DNA of 64,000 bases from JBFKQC01 sp041627895 (GCA_041627895.1 JBFKQC010000007.1:18165-82164), one strand, 5' to 3'; positions 8,465-15,978 are shown, counted from the stretch's first letter. The notes: generated from the sequence alone by a model not told the origin. Translations and numbers: made by a program.

Positions 8465-9415
8465 ATGCCCAATCCCCCGCTCACGCTCCATCTCGCTGCG
8501 CCGCGCGGCTTTTGCGCCGGCGTCGACCGGGCGATCAAGATCGTCGAAATGGCGCTGACAAAATGGGGCGCGCCGGTGTATGTGCGCCACGAGATCGTGC
8601 ACAACCGCTTCGTCGTGGACGGGCTCAGGCGCATGGGCGCGGTGTTCGTGGAGGAACTCGACGAATGCCCCGACGACCGGCCGGTGATCTTTTCCGCCCA
8701 CGGCGTGCCCAAGGCGGTGCCCGCCGAGGCCGCGCGGCGCCGGATGGTCTATGTCGACGCGACCTGTCCGCTGGTCTCGAAGGTGCATATCGAGGCCGAG
8801 CGGCACCATGCGAACGGCCTGCAGATGGTGATGATCGGCCATGCCGGCCACCCCGAGACGCTGGGCACGATGGGCCAGCTTCCCGAGGGCGAGGTGCTGC
8901 TGGTCGAAACCGTCGAGGACGCGGCGCGCCTGTCGGTGCGCGATCCGCAGGCCCTGGCCTACATCACCCAGACCACGCTTAGCGTCGACGACACCGCGGA
9001 CATCGTCGCCGCGCTGAAGGCGCGGTTCCCGGCGATCCGGGGGCCGCACAAGGAAGACATCTGCTATGCCACCACCAACCGGCAGGAAGCGGTCAAGGCG
9101 ATGGCCCCGAAATCCGACGCGTTGCTGGTGATCGGCGCGCAGAACTCTTCGAACTCGAAGCGGCTGGTCGAGGTCGGGCGGGCGGCGGGCTGTAGCTGTG
9201 CGCAACTCGTTCAGCGCGCCGCTGATATCGACTGGCGCGCGCTGTCCGGCGTCCGCTCGGTCGGCATCACCGCAGGCGCCAGCGCGCCCGAGGTGCTGGT
9301 CGACGAGGTGATCGACGCCTTCCGCGCGCGGTTCGAGGTGACGGTTGAGACGGTGGAAACCGCGGTCGAGAACGTCGAGTTCAAGGTGCCGCGGGTGCTC
9401 AGGGAACCGGCATGA
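8465..9415 (+). CDS. ispH: 4-hydroxy-3-methylbut-2-enyl diphosphate reductase
   Basis: IspH (LytB) carries out the last step of the MEP isoprenoid pathway, reducing HMBPP to IPP and DMAPP with a [4Fe-4S] cluster. The 316-residue protein keeps the three cluster cysteines in PRGFCAGVDRAI, DATCPLVSKVH and EDICYATTNRQ. HEIVHNRFVV, GHAGHPETLGTMGQ and GITAGASAPEVLVDEVI are further family signatures. The next + gene is rnhA, as often seen in Rhodobacterales, but with a small reversed gene in between. Confidence 0.97.
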   Translation: MPNPPLTLHLAAPRGFCAGVDRAIKIVEMALTKWGAPVYVRHEIVHNRFVVDGLRRMGAVFVEELDECPDDRPVIFSAHGVPKAVPAEAARRRMVYVDATCPLVSKVHIEAERHHANGLQMVMIGHAGHPETLGTMGQLPEGEVLLVETVEDAARLSVRDPQALAYITQTTLSVDDTADIVAALKARFPAIRGPHKEDICYATTNRQEAVKAMAPKSDALLVIGAQNSSNSKRLVEVGRAAGCSCAQLVQRAADIDWRALSGVRSVGITAGASAPEVLVDEVIDAFRARFEVTVETVETAVENVEFKVPRVLREPA

Positions 9416-9423
9416 GCCGCGCC

Positions 9424-9675
9424 TTATTTCCGCTCGCAGGCAATCCCGTCACGATCGCGGTCGAGCCTGTAGGGGTCGGACCCCACTACCCTGATCGGAC
9501 CGGACACGTAGATCGGACCGTTGCCATTTCCGCCGGCACAATCCACGTCCGGTCCATTTGGCGGCAGACAGGCGCCTTGATAGCTCGGATGACAGGACTG
9601 CGCCGATGCAGAATCGGCGAATGCCATCGCCGAGATGGTGGCAAGAATCGCGACATTCGCACAGGCGTTGATCAT
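9424..9675 (-). CDS. Small exported Excalibur-type calcium-binding protein
   Basis: An 83-residue protein with a signal peptide (ANVAILATISAMAFADSASA) and a C-terminal DPYRLDRDRDGIACE motif, which is the Asp-rich Ca2+-binding hallmark of Excalibur domains; four cysteines in the mature part (CHPSYQGAC, DCAG, IAC) fit the family. It lies reversed between ispH and rnhA, only 8 bp from the ispH stop. Role unknown. Confidence 0.75.
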   Translation of the reverse strand: MINACANVAILATISAMAFADSASAQSCHPSYQGACLPPNGPDVDCAGGNGNGPIYVSGPIRVVGSDPYRLDRDRDGIACERK

Positions 9676-9798
9676 TTGTTAAAGATCGTAAACGGATCAG
9701 CGCGTTCAGCCGGCGAGCCGACCTGGCGGTCGGATCCTTTCGCAGCTTGCGACCCATGAAACCCGGCGCGCCCGGCCCTGCGATGTGGTTTGCCGCAC

Positions 9799-10272
9799 GT
9801 GGCTGAGCTTTTCGCATATACCGACGGCGCCTGCTCGGGCAATCCCGGCCCCGGCGGCTGGGGCGTGCTGCTGATCGCCCGCGACGGCGAGCGGGTGCTG
9901 AAGGAACGCGCACTGCGGGGCGGCGAGGCCGAGACCACCAACAACCGGATGGAGCTGATGGCGGCAATTTCCGCGCTCGAGGCGCTGGACCGGCCAAGCG
10001 CGATCACCGTCGTTACCGACAGCGCCTACGTGAAGAACGGCGTGACCGGGTGGATCCACGGCTGGAAGCGAAACGGCTGGAAGACCTCGACGAAGAAGCC
10101 TGTGAAGAATGTCGACCTTTGGCAGCGGCTCGACGCGGCGCAGGACCGGCACCGGGTGACGTGGGAATGGATCAAGGGCCATGCCGGCCACCCCGAGAAC
10201 GAGCGCGCCGACGTTCTGGCGCGGGAGGGCATGAAGCCGTACAAGCCCGGAAAGCCGGAGGCGGCACAATGA
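9799..10272 (+). CDS. rnhA: Ribonuclease HI
   Basis: RNase HI cuts the RNA strand of RNA-DNA hybrids. The catalytic carboxylates are all present: LFAYTDGACSGNPGPGG (Asp), NNRMELMAAISALEAL (Glu), VVTDSAYV (Asp) and NERADVLAR (Asp). I favour the GTG at 9799 because it gives the typical N-terminus (M)AELFAYTDG; a TTG three codons upstream (9790) is also possible. No ATG is available in frame. Length about 157 residues, normal for the family. Confidence 0.95.
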   Translation: MAELFAYTDGACSGNPGPGGWGVLLIARDGERVLKERALRGGEAETTNNRMELMAAISALEALDRPSAITVVTDSAYVKNGVTGWIHGWKRNGWKTSTKKPVKNVDLWQRLDAAQDRHRVTWEWIKGHAGHPENERADVLAREGMKPYKPGKPEAAQ

Positions 10273-10303
10273 CCGGGACGCCTCGCCTTGGGGTGCGACC
10301 GCG

Positions 10304-10804
10304 ATGAAGGTTTCGGGATCGGCCTATGCATTGGGGTTCGCCGGGGCGCTGACCGGCCCGGTCAGCTGGGCTGCGTTCCTGTGGGACATCCGATGGCTGG
10401 GCGAGGCGCTGGGCCTGGTCTTCGGCCTTGCCGTGGTCGCGGCGCTGGCGGCGCTCGGCCTGCTTACGCTGCGCCGCGCGCTGATCGTGCCTGCCGCCTT
10501 CGGGTTGTCCTGGCTGGTGGCGAAGAACCTGGCGCTGCGGATCTACGACTGGATGGACGTGATGTCGCTGACAGGTGCCGCGGCCGGCGCGGTCGGGGCC
10601 TTCATCGTCGCGCTTGGCTTCCGGCTTGCCTTCGCCGGGTTCCGGGCGCCGTCGCATCTGGTGCGAACGGTCGTGACCGGCGCGGTCTTCGGCCTGTTCC
10701 TCACCGTTGAAACCGATCTCGGCAGCCTGGTGTTCTTCGTTGCCTGGCAGGCCGTGGTCGGTGCGGCGCTTGGCTGGGACGCGGCCGCGCTGCGGCGCGG
10801 TTGA
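10304..10804 (+). CDS. Hypothetical polytopic membrane protein
   Basis: A 166-residue, very hydrophobic protein with about five predicted membrane helices (for example ALGLVFGLAVVAALAALGLL, TGAAAGAVGAFIVALGFRLA and LVFFVAWQAVVGAALGW). No catalytic or binding motif is visible. It follows rnhA by 31 bp on the same strand and may be cotranscribed. Family not recognised. Confidence 0.6.
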   Translation: MKVSGSAYALGFAGALTGPVSWAAFLWDIRWLGEALGLVFGLAVVAALAALGLLTLRRALIVPAAFGLSWLVAKNLALRIYDWMDVMSLTGAAAGAVGAFIVALGFRLAFAGFRAPSHLVRTVVTGAVFGLFLTVETDLGSLVFFVAWQAVVGAALGWDAAALRRG

Positions 10805-10805
10805 G

Positions 10806-10845
10806 GCGATTTCCAGCGGGGCCGATCCGGCGAAGCGTTGCGAAA
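10806..10845 (+). repeat. Post-stop repeat element, copy B
   Basis: Second copy of the 40-bp element seen at 259-298, starting one base after the stop codon of the membrane protein gene (10802-10804), in the same orientation relative to the upstream gene. Confidence 0.45.
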
Positions 10846-10953
10846 CCGCACGAATTCACACAGACAGGGCGAATTTCCCGTGACCTGGCGCGGGATGAGC
10901 CCTGGCGGCGGCGGGTCTGATAATGGCCTGGAGCGAAAAAAAGCCTCAAGCGA

Positions 10954-11045
10954 ATGGCCCGTCGACGGGCCATGCCGGCCGCCTGTCGACAGGCGGCACG
11001 CGCGCGGTCGACCGCGCGCAAGAAAGCCGCGTCGACGCGGCTTTC
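10954..11045. repeat. Cluster of four perfect palindromes centred on GTCGAC
   Basis: Four uninterrupted palindromes lie head to tail: 10954-10973 (ATGGCCCGTCGACGGGCCAT), 10978-10997 (GCCGCCTGTCGACAGGCGGC), 11000-11019 (GCGCGCGGTCGACCGCGCGC) and 11022-11045 (24 bp, arms GAAAGCCGC and GCGGCTTTC). Centres are 24, 22 and 24 bp apart. Only the GTCGAC core is shared; the arms differ, yet each is perfectly self-complementary. It lies between the stop of a + gene (10804) and the stop of a - gene (11091). Each can form a hairpin or a dimeric protein site. No T-run follows. Confidence 0.9.
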
Positions 11046-11090
11046 ACCCTGGGCAATGACAGCTTCGAACAATTCCGGGCCCGCCGCGCC

Positions 11091-11330
11091 CTAACGCCGC
11101 GGCCAGTACAGCCGCCAGAGCCAGATCAGAAGCATCGCGCCCAGCACCGCGCCGGCAAAACCGGCCATGAAGCCGGTGACCGTCAGCAGGAACCGCAGCA
11201 CCAGCCCGCCGATCAGCGCTCCGAAGATGCCGATGACGACCGTGGTGATCAGGTCGGTCTCCAGCCGCATCAGCCTTGTGGCGATGAACCCGGCGGCGGC
11301 ACCGATCACGATCAGGGCGATGATGGGCAT
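11091..11330 (-). CDS. Small membrane protein, GlsB/YeaQ/YmgE-like
   Basis: The 79-residue product starts at MPIIALIVIGAAAGFIATRLM. Three hydrophobic segments separated by short polar turns, with the glycine-rich TTVVIGIFGALIGGLVLRFL in the middle, match the GlsB/YeaQ/YmgE (transglycosylase-associated) family, often linked to general stress. The open frame extends 18 codons upstream into the neighbour, which I take as non-coding. It is tandem with a second small membrane gene 16 bp upstream. Confidence 0.75.
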   Translation of the reverse strand: MPIIALIVIGAAAGFIATRLMRLETDLITTVVIGIFGALIGGLVLRFLLTVTGFMAGFAGAVLGAMLLIWLWRLYWPRR

Positions 11331-11346
11331 GGGGCCGGCTCCTGCG

Positions 11347-11583
11347 CTATTTGCGGTAATGCGTCGGCACGATGGCCAGCGCACCGACCGACGAGATCAC
11401 GGCGTTCAGCCCGTGGCTGCCGAACGAGAGCCCGAACATCACCCGCAGGAAGAAGAACAGGAACGCCCCGCCGATGCAAATGATGATCGACGGCACATAA
11501 CCATTGCGGGTAAAGCCCGTGCGTTCCGAGGCATAGCCGACGATCGCGGCGATCACCAGGCTTCCGATCAGCGCGAAATACAT
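11347..11583 (-). CDS. Small hydrophobic membrane protein
   Basis: A 78-residue protein with three predicted helices (ALIGSLVIAAIVGYASE, VPSIIICIGGAFLFFFLRVM and GLNAVISSVGALAIV). It resembles the same class of small GlsB/YeaQ-type proteins as its downstream neighbour, but less clearly. It starts 3 bp after the fmt stop codon and is probably cotranscribed with fmt. Function unknown. Confidence 0.7.
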   Translation of the reverse strand: MYFALIGSLVIAAIVGYASERTGFTRNGYVPSIIICIGGAFLFFFLRVMFGLSFGSHGLNAVISSVGALAIVPTHYRK

Positions 11584-11586
11584 CGG

Positions 11587-12501
11587 CTAGCCTCCTCCCA
11601 ACCTGTCGCCCGGCGCGACCTTCAAGCCGCGCAGCACCTCTGTGGCCGGCCGCGCGCCCTTGCCGGCGCGCTGCAGCCGGGTGATCCGCACCGCGCCCGC
11701 GCCGCAGGCCACGGTGAGCCGGTCGTCGAGAACCGCCCCCGGCGCGCCCGAGCCTTCGGCCGGTCCCGAGCCCAGCAACCTGATGCGCTCGCCCCGCCAC
11801 GTCGTCCAGGCGCCGGGATATGGCGCCAGCCCGCGGATCAGCCGGTCGACCTCGGCTGCCGGGCGGGTCCAGTCCACCGCGGCCTCGGCCTTGTCGATCT
11901 TGTCGGCATAGGTCACGCCCGCCCCGGGCTGCGGCTCGGGCACCAGGCCGTCCAGCCGGCCCAGCGCCTCGACGATCAGCCGCGCGCCGATTGCCGACAG
12001 CCGGTCATGCAATTCGCCCGTCGTCTCACCCGGCCGGATCGGCGTCGCCTCGCGCAGCAGGACCGGCCCGGTATCGAGCCCTGTCTCCATCTGCATGATC
12101 GAAACGCCGGTCTCGGCATCGCCCGCCATAACCGCCCGGTGGATCGGCGCCGCCCCGCGCCAGCGCGGCAGCAGCGAGGCATGGATGTTGAGGCAGCCGC
12201 GGCGCGGCGCGTCCAGCACCGGCTGCGGCAGGATCAGGCCATAGGCCACGACCACGGCCGCATCTGCCCCGAGCGCCGCGAAATCCGCCTGTTCCGCGGC
12301 GCCGCGCAGCGATACCGGATGCCGGACGGGAAGCCCCAGCGCCGCGGCCCGAACCTCTACCGGCGTGGGCCGCGGCTGCCTTCCGCGGCCGGCCGGGCGC
12401 GGCGGCTGGCAATAGACGCAGGCGATCTCGTGCCCGGCCGCGACCAGCGCGTCCAGCACCGGGACCGAGAATTCCGGGGATCCCATGAATACCAGTCGCA
12501 A
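11587..12501 (-). CDS. fmt: Methionyl-tRNA formyltransferase
   Basis: Fmt formylates the initiator Met-tRNA for translation initiation. The 304-residue protein shows RLVFMGSPEFSVPVLDAL, the catalytic-loop segment CLNIHASLLPRWRGAAPIHR with the conserved Asn and His, GVSIMQMETGLDTGP, and the C-terminal OB-like domain. The start is a TTG (complement of 12499-12501), chosen because it gives the standard N-terminus MRLVFMGSP. The usual partner def (peptide deformylase) is not adjacent. Confidence 0.96.
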   Translation of the reverse strand: MRLVFMGSPEFSVPVLDALVAAGHEIACVYCQPPRPAGRGRQPRPTPVEVRAAALGLPVRHPVSLRGAAEQADFAALGADAAVVVAYGLILPQPVLDAPRRGCLNIHASLLPRWRGAAPIHRAVMAGDAETGVSIMQMETGLDTGPVLLREATPIRPGETTGELHDRLSAIGARLIVEALGRLDGLVPEPQPGAGVTYADKIDKAEAAVDWTRPAAEVDRLIRGLAPYPGAWTTWRGERIRLLGSGPAEGSGAPGAVLDDRLTVACGAGAVRITRLQRAGKGARPATEVLRGLKVAPGDRLGGG

Positions 12502-12647
12502 CCCGAAGCCCCGCCAGAATCAGCCCTGCCTGAGCGCCGGTGATAGCGCAGCCCCCCGCCGAGCGAAACCGTTGGTGCGGCTTCGCGTGGCAACGCCAAT
12601 GTCCGCGCAAGACCAGGGGCCGACCCGCCGCCAATCCCCGTCCCGCG

Positions 12648-12947
12648 CTAGTCGCGGGTCGAGGCCACGGCGGTGATCGCGGTCGTCTGCGGCGGGCTGG
12701 CGAAAAGCGGCCCCACCGTCTGGCGGTAGGCGGCAAAGGCGGCGGAGTCGAGAAACGCCTGCCTCACGCCGTCGTCGGGAAACTCCAGGATGCCGACGAA
12801 CTCGGTCGGCTCGCCGGTTTCGAAGCAGGAATAGGCGAGGCCGTCGATCCCCTCGGCCTTCAGCCCCGCGACCAGCGCCTGCATGGCGCGGACCTGGGCG
12901 TCGTGGTGGTCGGCGGAATTGAGCGTGTAGCGGACGAGAAGGCTCAT
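12648..12947 (-). CDS. Small protein, ABM (dimeric alpha-beta barrel)-like
   Basis: A 99-residue protein starting MSLLVRYTLNSADHHDAQVR. The alternation of strand (SLLVRYTL), helix (RAMQALVAGLKAEG), strand (GLAYSCFETGEPTEFVGILEF) and helix (DSAAFAAYRQTVGPLF) fits the ferredoxin-like fold of antibiotic-biosynthesis-monooxygenase-type or stress proteins. No catalytic residue can be assigned. It stands alone upstream of fmt. Confidence 0.6.
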   Translation of the reverse strand: MSLLVRYTLNSADHHDAQVRAMQALVAGLKAEGIDGLAYSCFETGEPTEFVGILEFPDDGVRQAFLDSAAFAAYRQTVGPLFASPPQTTAITAVASTRD

Positions 12948-13056
12948 GGGCGCGGTCCTTTCGGCTTCGGCGTCCCGAGCCTAGCCGATCCGCGCCGCGC
13001 CGTACATCGCGGCGGCGGGCGCGAGGTCCTCCGGGGACGCCTTGCGCAGGGGTGGA

Positions 13057-13173
13057 TCAGGGCCTCAGCACGAGGGTGTTCGGCAGGCATTGCAGCTGCG
13101 CGTTCACCGGGCTGACCGCGACCGCCCAGCCTTCCGGGCAGGGGAGAGGCCGCCCCGTAGGGTGCGCATTCAT
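13057..13173 (-). pseudogene. Possible C-terminal gene remnant cut off by a palindromic repeat
   Basis: A 38-codon frame ends at TGA (complement 13057-13059) and includes CPEGWAVAVSPVNAQLQC, with two cysteines and a natural-looking composition. Its upstream side runs straight into the palindromic repeat at 13157-13181, whose sequence supplies the only ATG. It looks like the tail of a small exported Cys-containing protein separated from its N-terminus. It could also be chance. Confidence 0.25.
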
Positions 13174-13181
13174 TGCGCACC
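13157..13181 (+). repeat. 25-bp palindromic repeat (GTAGGGTGCGCA family), copy 1
   Basis: GTAGGGTGCGCA, TTCAT, then TGCGCACC: an 8-bp perfect stem GGTGCGCA/TGCGCACC with a 5-base loop. Matching copies lie at 15920, 15970, 14679 and 36768. Confidence 0.8.
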
Positions 13182-13423
13182 GGCCGCGCCGCAGCATCGC
13201 GCGACGCGAACATGCAACGCGGCCCCGAAGGCCGCGCGCATCCGCTCTGCCGGCACGACCGCTATGGGCCGCGCCGCCGACCGGACGGCACGTGCAAACC
13301 GGAACCCTGCGGCGACCAGCCGTTTCGGCCGCCGTCTACCCCCACCGGGGCCCGCGGACGGGCATGTCCCGGCGCCGCTGCGACGAAGGCGCGCAGGCCC
13401 GCGCGCCTTCGATGGGTCAGGGC
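13182..13423. other. Intergenic region with terminator-like hairpin
   Basis: No convincing gene in this 240-bp stretch. A perfect 10-bp hairpin, CGAAGGCGCG (13384-13393) and CGCGCCTTCG (13402-13411), lies just beyond the stop codon of the SPW-repeat gene and is likely its terminator, although no T-run follows. Confidence 0.5.
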
Positions 13424-13798
13424 TCAGTGTGCTCCCAGGCCGGGATGGCCGTGGCTCCACCAGGACCACGCGGCCAGCACCGCGACGCCGGCGCCCACCA
13501 GGATCGCGTTCCAGGCGGCCGCGACCAGGGCGCCATCGGCGCCGAAGGCGAAGCCCAGGACCCAGGGCGAGATCACCAGCCAGAGACCGACCAGCATGTC
13601 CACCCATTCCTCCCAGGCGTGCCATTCCATCAGCGCGCCGAGCGTCACGATCACGACGATCGCGCCGATCACCATGGCGTTCCACTGCGCCGTACCGGCG
13701 AAGCCCAGAAGCCAGGGCGAGACGAGCAGCCACGCGCCGAGCACGAGGCTGGCCCAGTCCGGCCAGGTGACATTGAAGGATTTGCTGTTTTGAGCCAT
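13424..13798 (-). CDS. SPW-repeat membrane protein
   Basis: The 124-residue protein contains two copies of the SPW motif: WASLVLGAWLLVSPWLLGFA and MLVGLWLVISPWVLGFAFG, each within a pair of membrane helices, giving about four helices in all. This duplicated four-helix layout defines the SPW-repeat family (function unknown). The ATG at 13798 is used; a much longer frame upstream has non-native composition. A hairpin terminator follows the gene. Confidence 0.85.
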   Translation of the reverse strand: MAQNSKSFNVTWPDWASLVLGAWLLVSPWLLGFAGTAQWNAMVIGAIVVIVTLGALMEWHAWEEWVDMLVGLWLVISPWVLGFAFGADGALVAAAWNAILVGAGVAVLAAWSWWSHGHPGLGAH

Positions 13799-14221
13799 TT
13801 CACAACCTCCTCGCAAGGACATTGCAGATGATGGCGGGTCCGGCGGACCCGGGCCCGCAGGTGGCGGGGCAATCGCCCGCCCTCCGTTCGGGGATATGTG
13901 AAAGACCCGGCATGATTTCAAGAGGTTGCTGCGCTTTCCGGTCTCGGGGGCGCGGCGCGGTTTTCGGGCGCTTCGCTTGCCGTCGCCGCGCTGTGCGTGT
14001 CGCCGGGCGCGAGGGGGAACGAGAAGCCGGGACAAGTCGAATACCGATCCTGCGGGACGCCGGGCGGGGCCGGGCACACCGGGCCCTGCGCGACGCGGTT
14101 GGCGCGCCGCCGGAACGCCGCGAAGATTTCTGCCGACAACACAATGTCCCGTGCTACCATGCGCTTGCGCCATAGTGGGGTGGCGCGACCAAGCGACAAT
14201 CGACATTGCGAGGGGCAAGAC
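13799..14221. other. Intergenic region without a supported gene
   Basis: This 423-bp gap lies between the divergent SPW and 95-residue protein genes. Several mutually overlapping open frames exist on both strands, all Arg/Pro/Ala-rich without family resemblance, so I call none. It must hold the promoters of both neighbours. Confidence 0.5.
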
Positions 14222-14509
14222 ATGTATGCACGCATTACACCGTATCAATTGAAGCCCGGGACCATCGACGCGGCCGCGGCCAAGGCGGAGAGCCTGAAGG
14301 ACCGGATCATGGCGCTGCCGGGGATGCAGGACTTCACCAATGCGGTGAACGAAGACGGCAAGGGCTATATCGTGGCGCTGGTTTCGGACCGCGAGACGGC
14401 CGAGGCGAACCTCGACAAGGTCCGCGCGATCTGGGGCGAGATGGCCGAGTTCCTGGCCGAGATGCCGACGCCCGCGGGCTATGACGTGGTGGCGCACTGG
14501 ACCAACTGA
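14222..14509 (+). CDS. Small conserved protein, ABM/dabb-like
   Basis: The 95-residue product begins MYARITPYQLKPGTIDAAAA and continues with ESLKDRIMALPGMQDF, GKGYIVALVSDRETAEANLD and IWGEMAEFLAEMPTPAGY. The strand-helix pattern fits a dimeric alpha-beta barrel such as ABM domains. GAGGGG lies 6 bases before the ATG. Function unknown. Confidence 0.7.
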   Translation: MYARITPYQLKPGTIDAAAAKAESLKDRIMALPGMQDFTNAVNEDGKGYIVALVSDRETAEANLDKVRAIWGEMAEFLAEMPTPAGYDVVAHWTN

Positions 14510-14526
14510 GTCCGCGACGCCCGCAG

Positions 14527-14553
14527 CAGGGTGCGCGGACCTCGCGCACCCTG
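14527..14553. terminator. Hairpin behind the 95-residue protein gene
   Basis: CAGGGTGCGCG and CGCGCACCCTG form a perfect 11-bp stem with the loop GACCT, 17 bp after the stop codon at 14509. It shares the GGGTGCGC core with the dispersed 25-bp repeat and may be a diverged copy used as a terminator. Confidence 0.5.
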
Positions 14554-14561
14554 TGGTGCGG

Positions 14562-14595
14562 AATGTTTCGCATGCGAAACATTTGACCGTACGGT
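14562..14595. promoter_or_regulatory. Two adjacent perfect palindromes
   Basis: A 22-bp perfect palindrome (14562-14583, half-site AATGTTTCGCA) is followed at once by a 10-bp palindrome ACCGTACGGT (14586-14595). The region is convergent, between two gene ends, so it is not an obvious promoter operator. Confidence 0.5.
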
Positions 14596-14678
14596 AGAAT
14601 TAACAGCTCTTTACAATGGGTTAACCCCTAACTCCAGGGCCGGTCGGCAGCGTCCGCCGGTGGCAGGCCGGGCGGAGC

Positions 14679-14703
14679 GGTGCGCAACGCGTGCGCACCC
14701 TAT
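14679..14703 (-). repeat. 25-bp palindromic repeat, copy 2 (diverged)
   Basis: GGTGCGCA, ACGCG, TGCGCACC followed by CTAT. The stem is intact and the loop differs from the other copies. Confidence 0.65.
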
Positions 14704-14721
14704 GGTCTGCCTGTACCCCAC

Positions 14722-15189
14722 TCAGTGCACGCAGATCGCCTCGTGCCCGGCATCCTGCATCAGCCGGTCGAAGTCGCGCCCCGACATCTTCACCAGCGTC
14801 CGGTGATCGCCGGCCTCGAACCAGACCGTGTCGAGCCCGGTCAGGCTGTTGTCGACGATGGTGGGCAGGCCGTATGCCGCACCGACGCAGGGCGCCGCGC
14901 CGTGTTCGCAGTCGTCGAAGACCGCGTCCATCTCCTCTTCGGGGGCCAGCCCGAGGCGGCGGTCGACGATGGATTGCAGCGCGTGCAGGTCGACCTGGTG
15001 GTTCGAGGGCACGACGGCCAGCATCGGCCCTTCCTCGCGGTGGATCAGCACCGATTTCGCGAGGTGATCGCCCGGCACGTGGGCGGCCTCGGCGCATTCG
15101 CTGGCGGTGGCGGCGTAGGGGTGCGCGACGGTGCCGTAGGGCAGGCCCGAGGCGTCGAGATGCTGTTGCAGGCGAGCAGCGATAGTCAT
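14722..15189 (-). CDS. YbaK/EbsC-type aminoacyl-tRNA deacylase
   Basis: The 155-residue protein has the editing-domain core LAKSVLIHREEGPMLAVVPS with the key Lys, DLHALQSIVDRRLGLAPEEE, and the glycine loop PCVGAAYGLPTIVDNSL. This family (YbaK, ProX, the INS domain) hydrolyses mischarged aminoacyl-tRNAs such as Cys- or Ala-tRNA(Pro). The exact substrate cannot be told from sequence. It stands alone between repeat-rich gaps. Confidence 0.85.
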   Translation of the reverse strand: MTIAARLQQHLDASGLPYGTVAHPYAATASECAEAAHVPGDHLAKSVLIHREEGPMLAVVPSNHQVDLHALQSIVDRRLGLAPEEEMDAVFDDCEHGAAPCVGAAYGLPTIVDNSLTGLDTVWFEAGDHRTLVKMSGRDFDRLMQDAGHEAICVH

Positions 15190-15677
15190 GGCGGTCTCCC
15201 GTTTGTTCGGGAGCGCCCCGGCGGGCGGGCGCCGGGGCGCCCATTTCGGTCGATGGGTCAGTGTGCGCCGGATGAGGTGAGTCGGGCAAGATGCCGGTGA
15301 TCTGCCTTATGGGGTGCCGCCGAGGGCGAGCCAGCGGACAGGCTCGCGGTTGCAGGTGAGAAGCGCCCGGACGATTGCCCAGTGGACAATCGTCAGCGAC
15401 GAACGGCTCGCCGCAAGGCGAGGCGGACGCGGCGGTTGGACAGGCGCCCGGGTCACGCCGCTCCGCCGCAAGGCCCGAGGATCAACCGGTTCACATGGGC
15501 GTAACGCGCGCCGGGCGAGCGCCTGACCGTGGGCTGGCGCTGCGGCCTCTGTACGGGGCGGTTCATGGCTGCAATGCCCGGCTGCCGATTGGGCCGAGCG
15601 CCCTTCATCGGCAAAGCGCAAGACCGCCGGGACGGTCAGGCGCTCGCCCGGCGCCTGCGGCGCTGTTCCGGCGGCGG
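15190..15677. other. Gene-free repeat-like region
   Basis: About 490 bp without a supported gene. A perfect 11-bp hairpin (15213-15240, CGCCCCGGCG core, 6-base loop) lies 24 bp before the YbaK-type gene. A 104-codon frame on the minus strand (15307-15621) is Arg/Ala/Pro-rich and reads like dispersed repeat DNA. Around 15608-15655 a segment resembles 62260-62300 (both contain GCCGGGACGG and GCCCGGCGCC). Confidence 0.45.
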
Positions 15678-15722
15678 CGAAATCCTCAAAGGATTTCGGG
15701 ACGCTTTCTTTTCAAGAAAGCG
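15678..15722. terminator. Tandem pair of hairpins at the end of the 88-codon gene
   Basis: CGAAATCCT/AGGATTTCG (15678-15698, loop CAA) and CGCTTTCTT/AAGAAAGCG (15702-15722, loop TTC) are both perfect 9-bp stems, 3 bp apart. The second overlaps the last codons of the minus-strand gene that ends at 15712. Confidence 0.6.
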
Positions 15723-15978
15723 CGTCCGGAGGGGAGGTCAGCCAGCGGATCGGGGCGTTGTTGCAAATGATGATGAACTGGCCGGAGTTCTCGGCCACGC
15801 GATAACCGCGGCGGTGGATTTCGCGTTTGAACAGGTCCATCCCGGCGAAGCGCTCGATATCCCGCGCCTTGCGCCGGATCACCGCGCCCTGCTGCACGGC
15901 CTTGGAGGTGAAAAGGATCGTAGGGTGCGCATTTATTGCGCACCTTGAGCGCGTTTTCCCAGGATGGATGGTGCGCAA
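15712..15978 (-). CDS. Small conserved-looking protein with displaced start
   Basis: The frame reads ILFTSKAVQQGAVIRRKARD, IERFAGMDLFKREIHRRGYR and VAENSGQFIIICNNAPIRWL, a composition typical of a real small soluble protein. Its upstream side is occupied by two 25-bp palindromic repeats in inverted orientation (15920-15944, 15970-15994). The only starts left are a TTG inside the repeat (15978) or an internal GTG before QQGAVIRR. Its C-terminal codons run into a hairpin, so that end may also have been altered. I do not know its function. Confidence 0.55.
   Translation of the reverse strand: MRTIHPGKTRSRCAINAHPTILFTSKAVQQGAVIRRKARDIERFAGMDLFKREIHRRGYRVAENSGQFIIICNNAPIRWLTSPPDALS
15920..15944 (+). 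repeat. 25-bp palindromic repeat, copy 3
   Basis: GTAGGGTGCGCA, TTTAT, TGCGCACC. It forms an inverted pair with the copy at 15970-15994, 25 bp away. Confidence 0.8.

Noticed and set aside
13918..14235. 105-codon minus-strand frame in the gap after the SPW gene
   Set aside because: Overlaps other frames and the start of the 95-residue protein gene, with Pro/Ala/Arg-rich composition and no family features.
15307..15621. 104-codon minus-strand frame
   Set aside because: Arg/Ala/Pro-rich low-complexity reading of a repeat-like region; no ribosome-binding site or recognisable domain.
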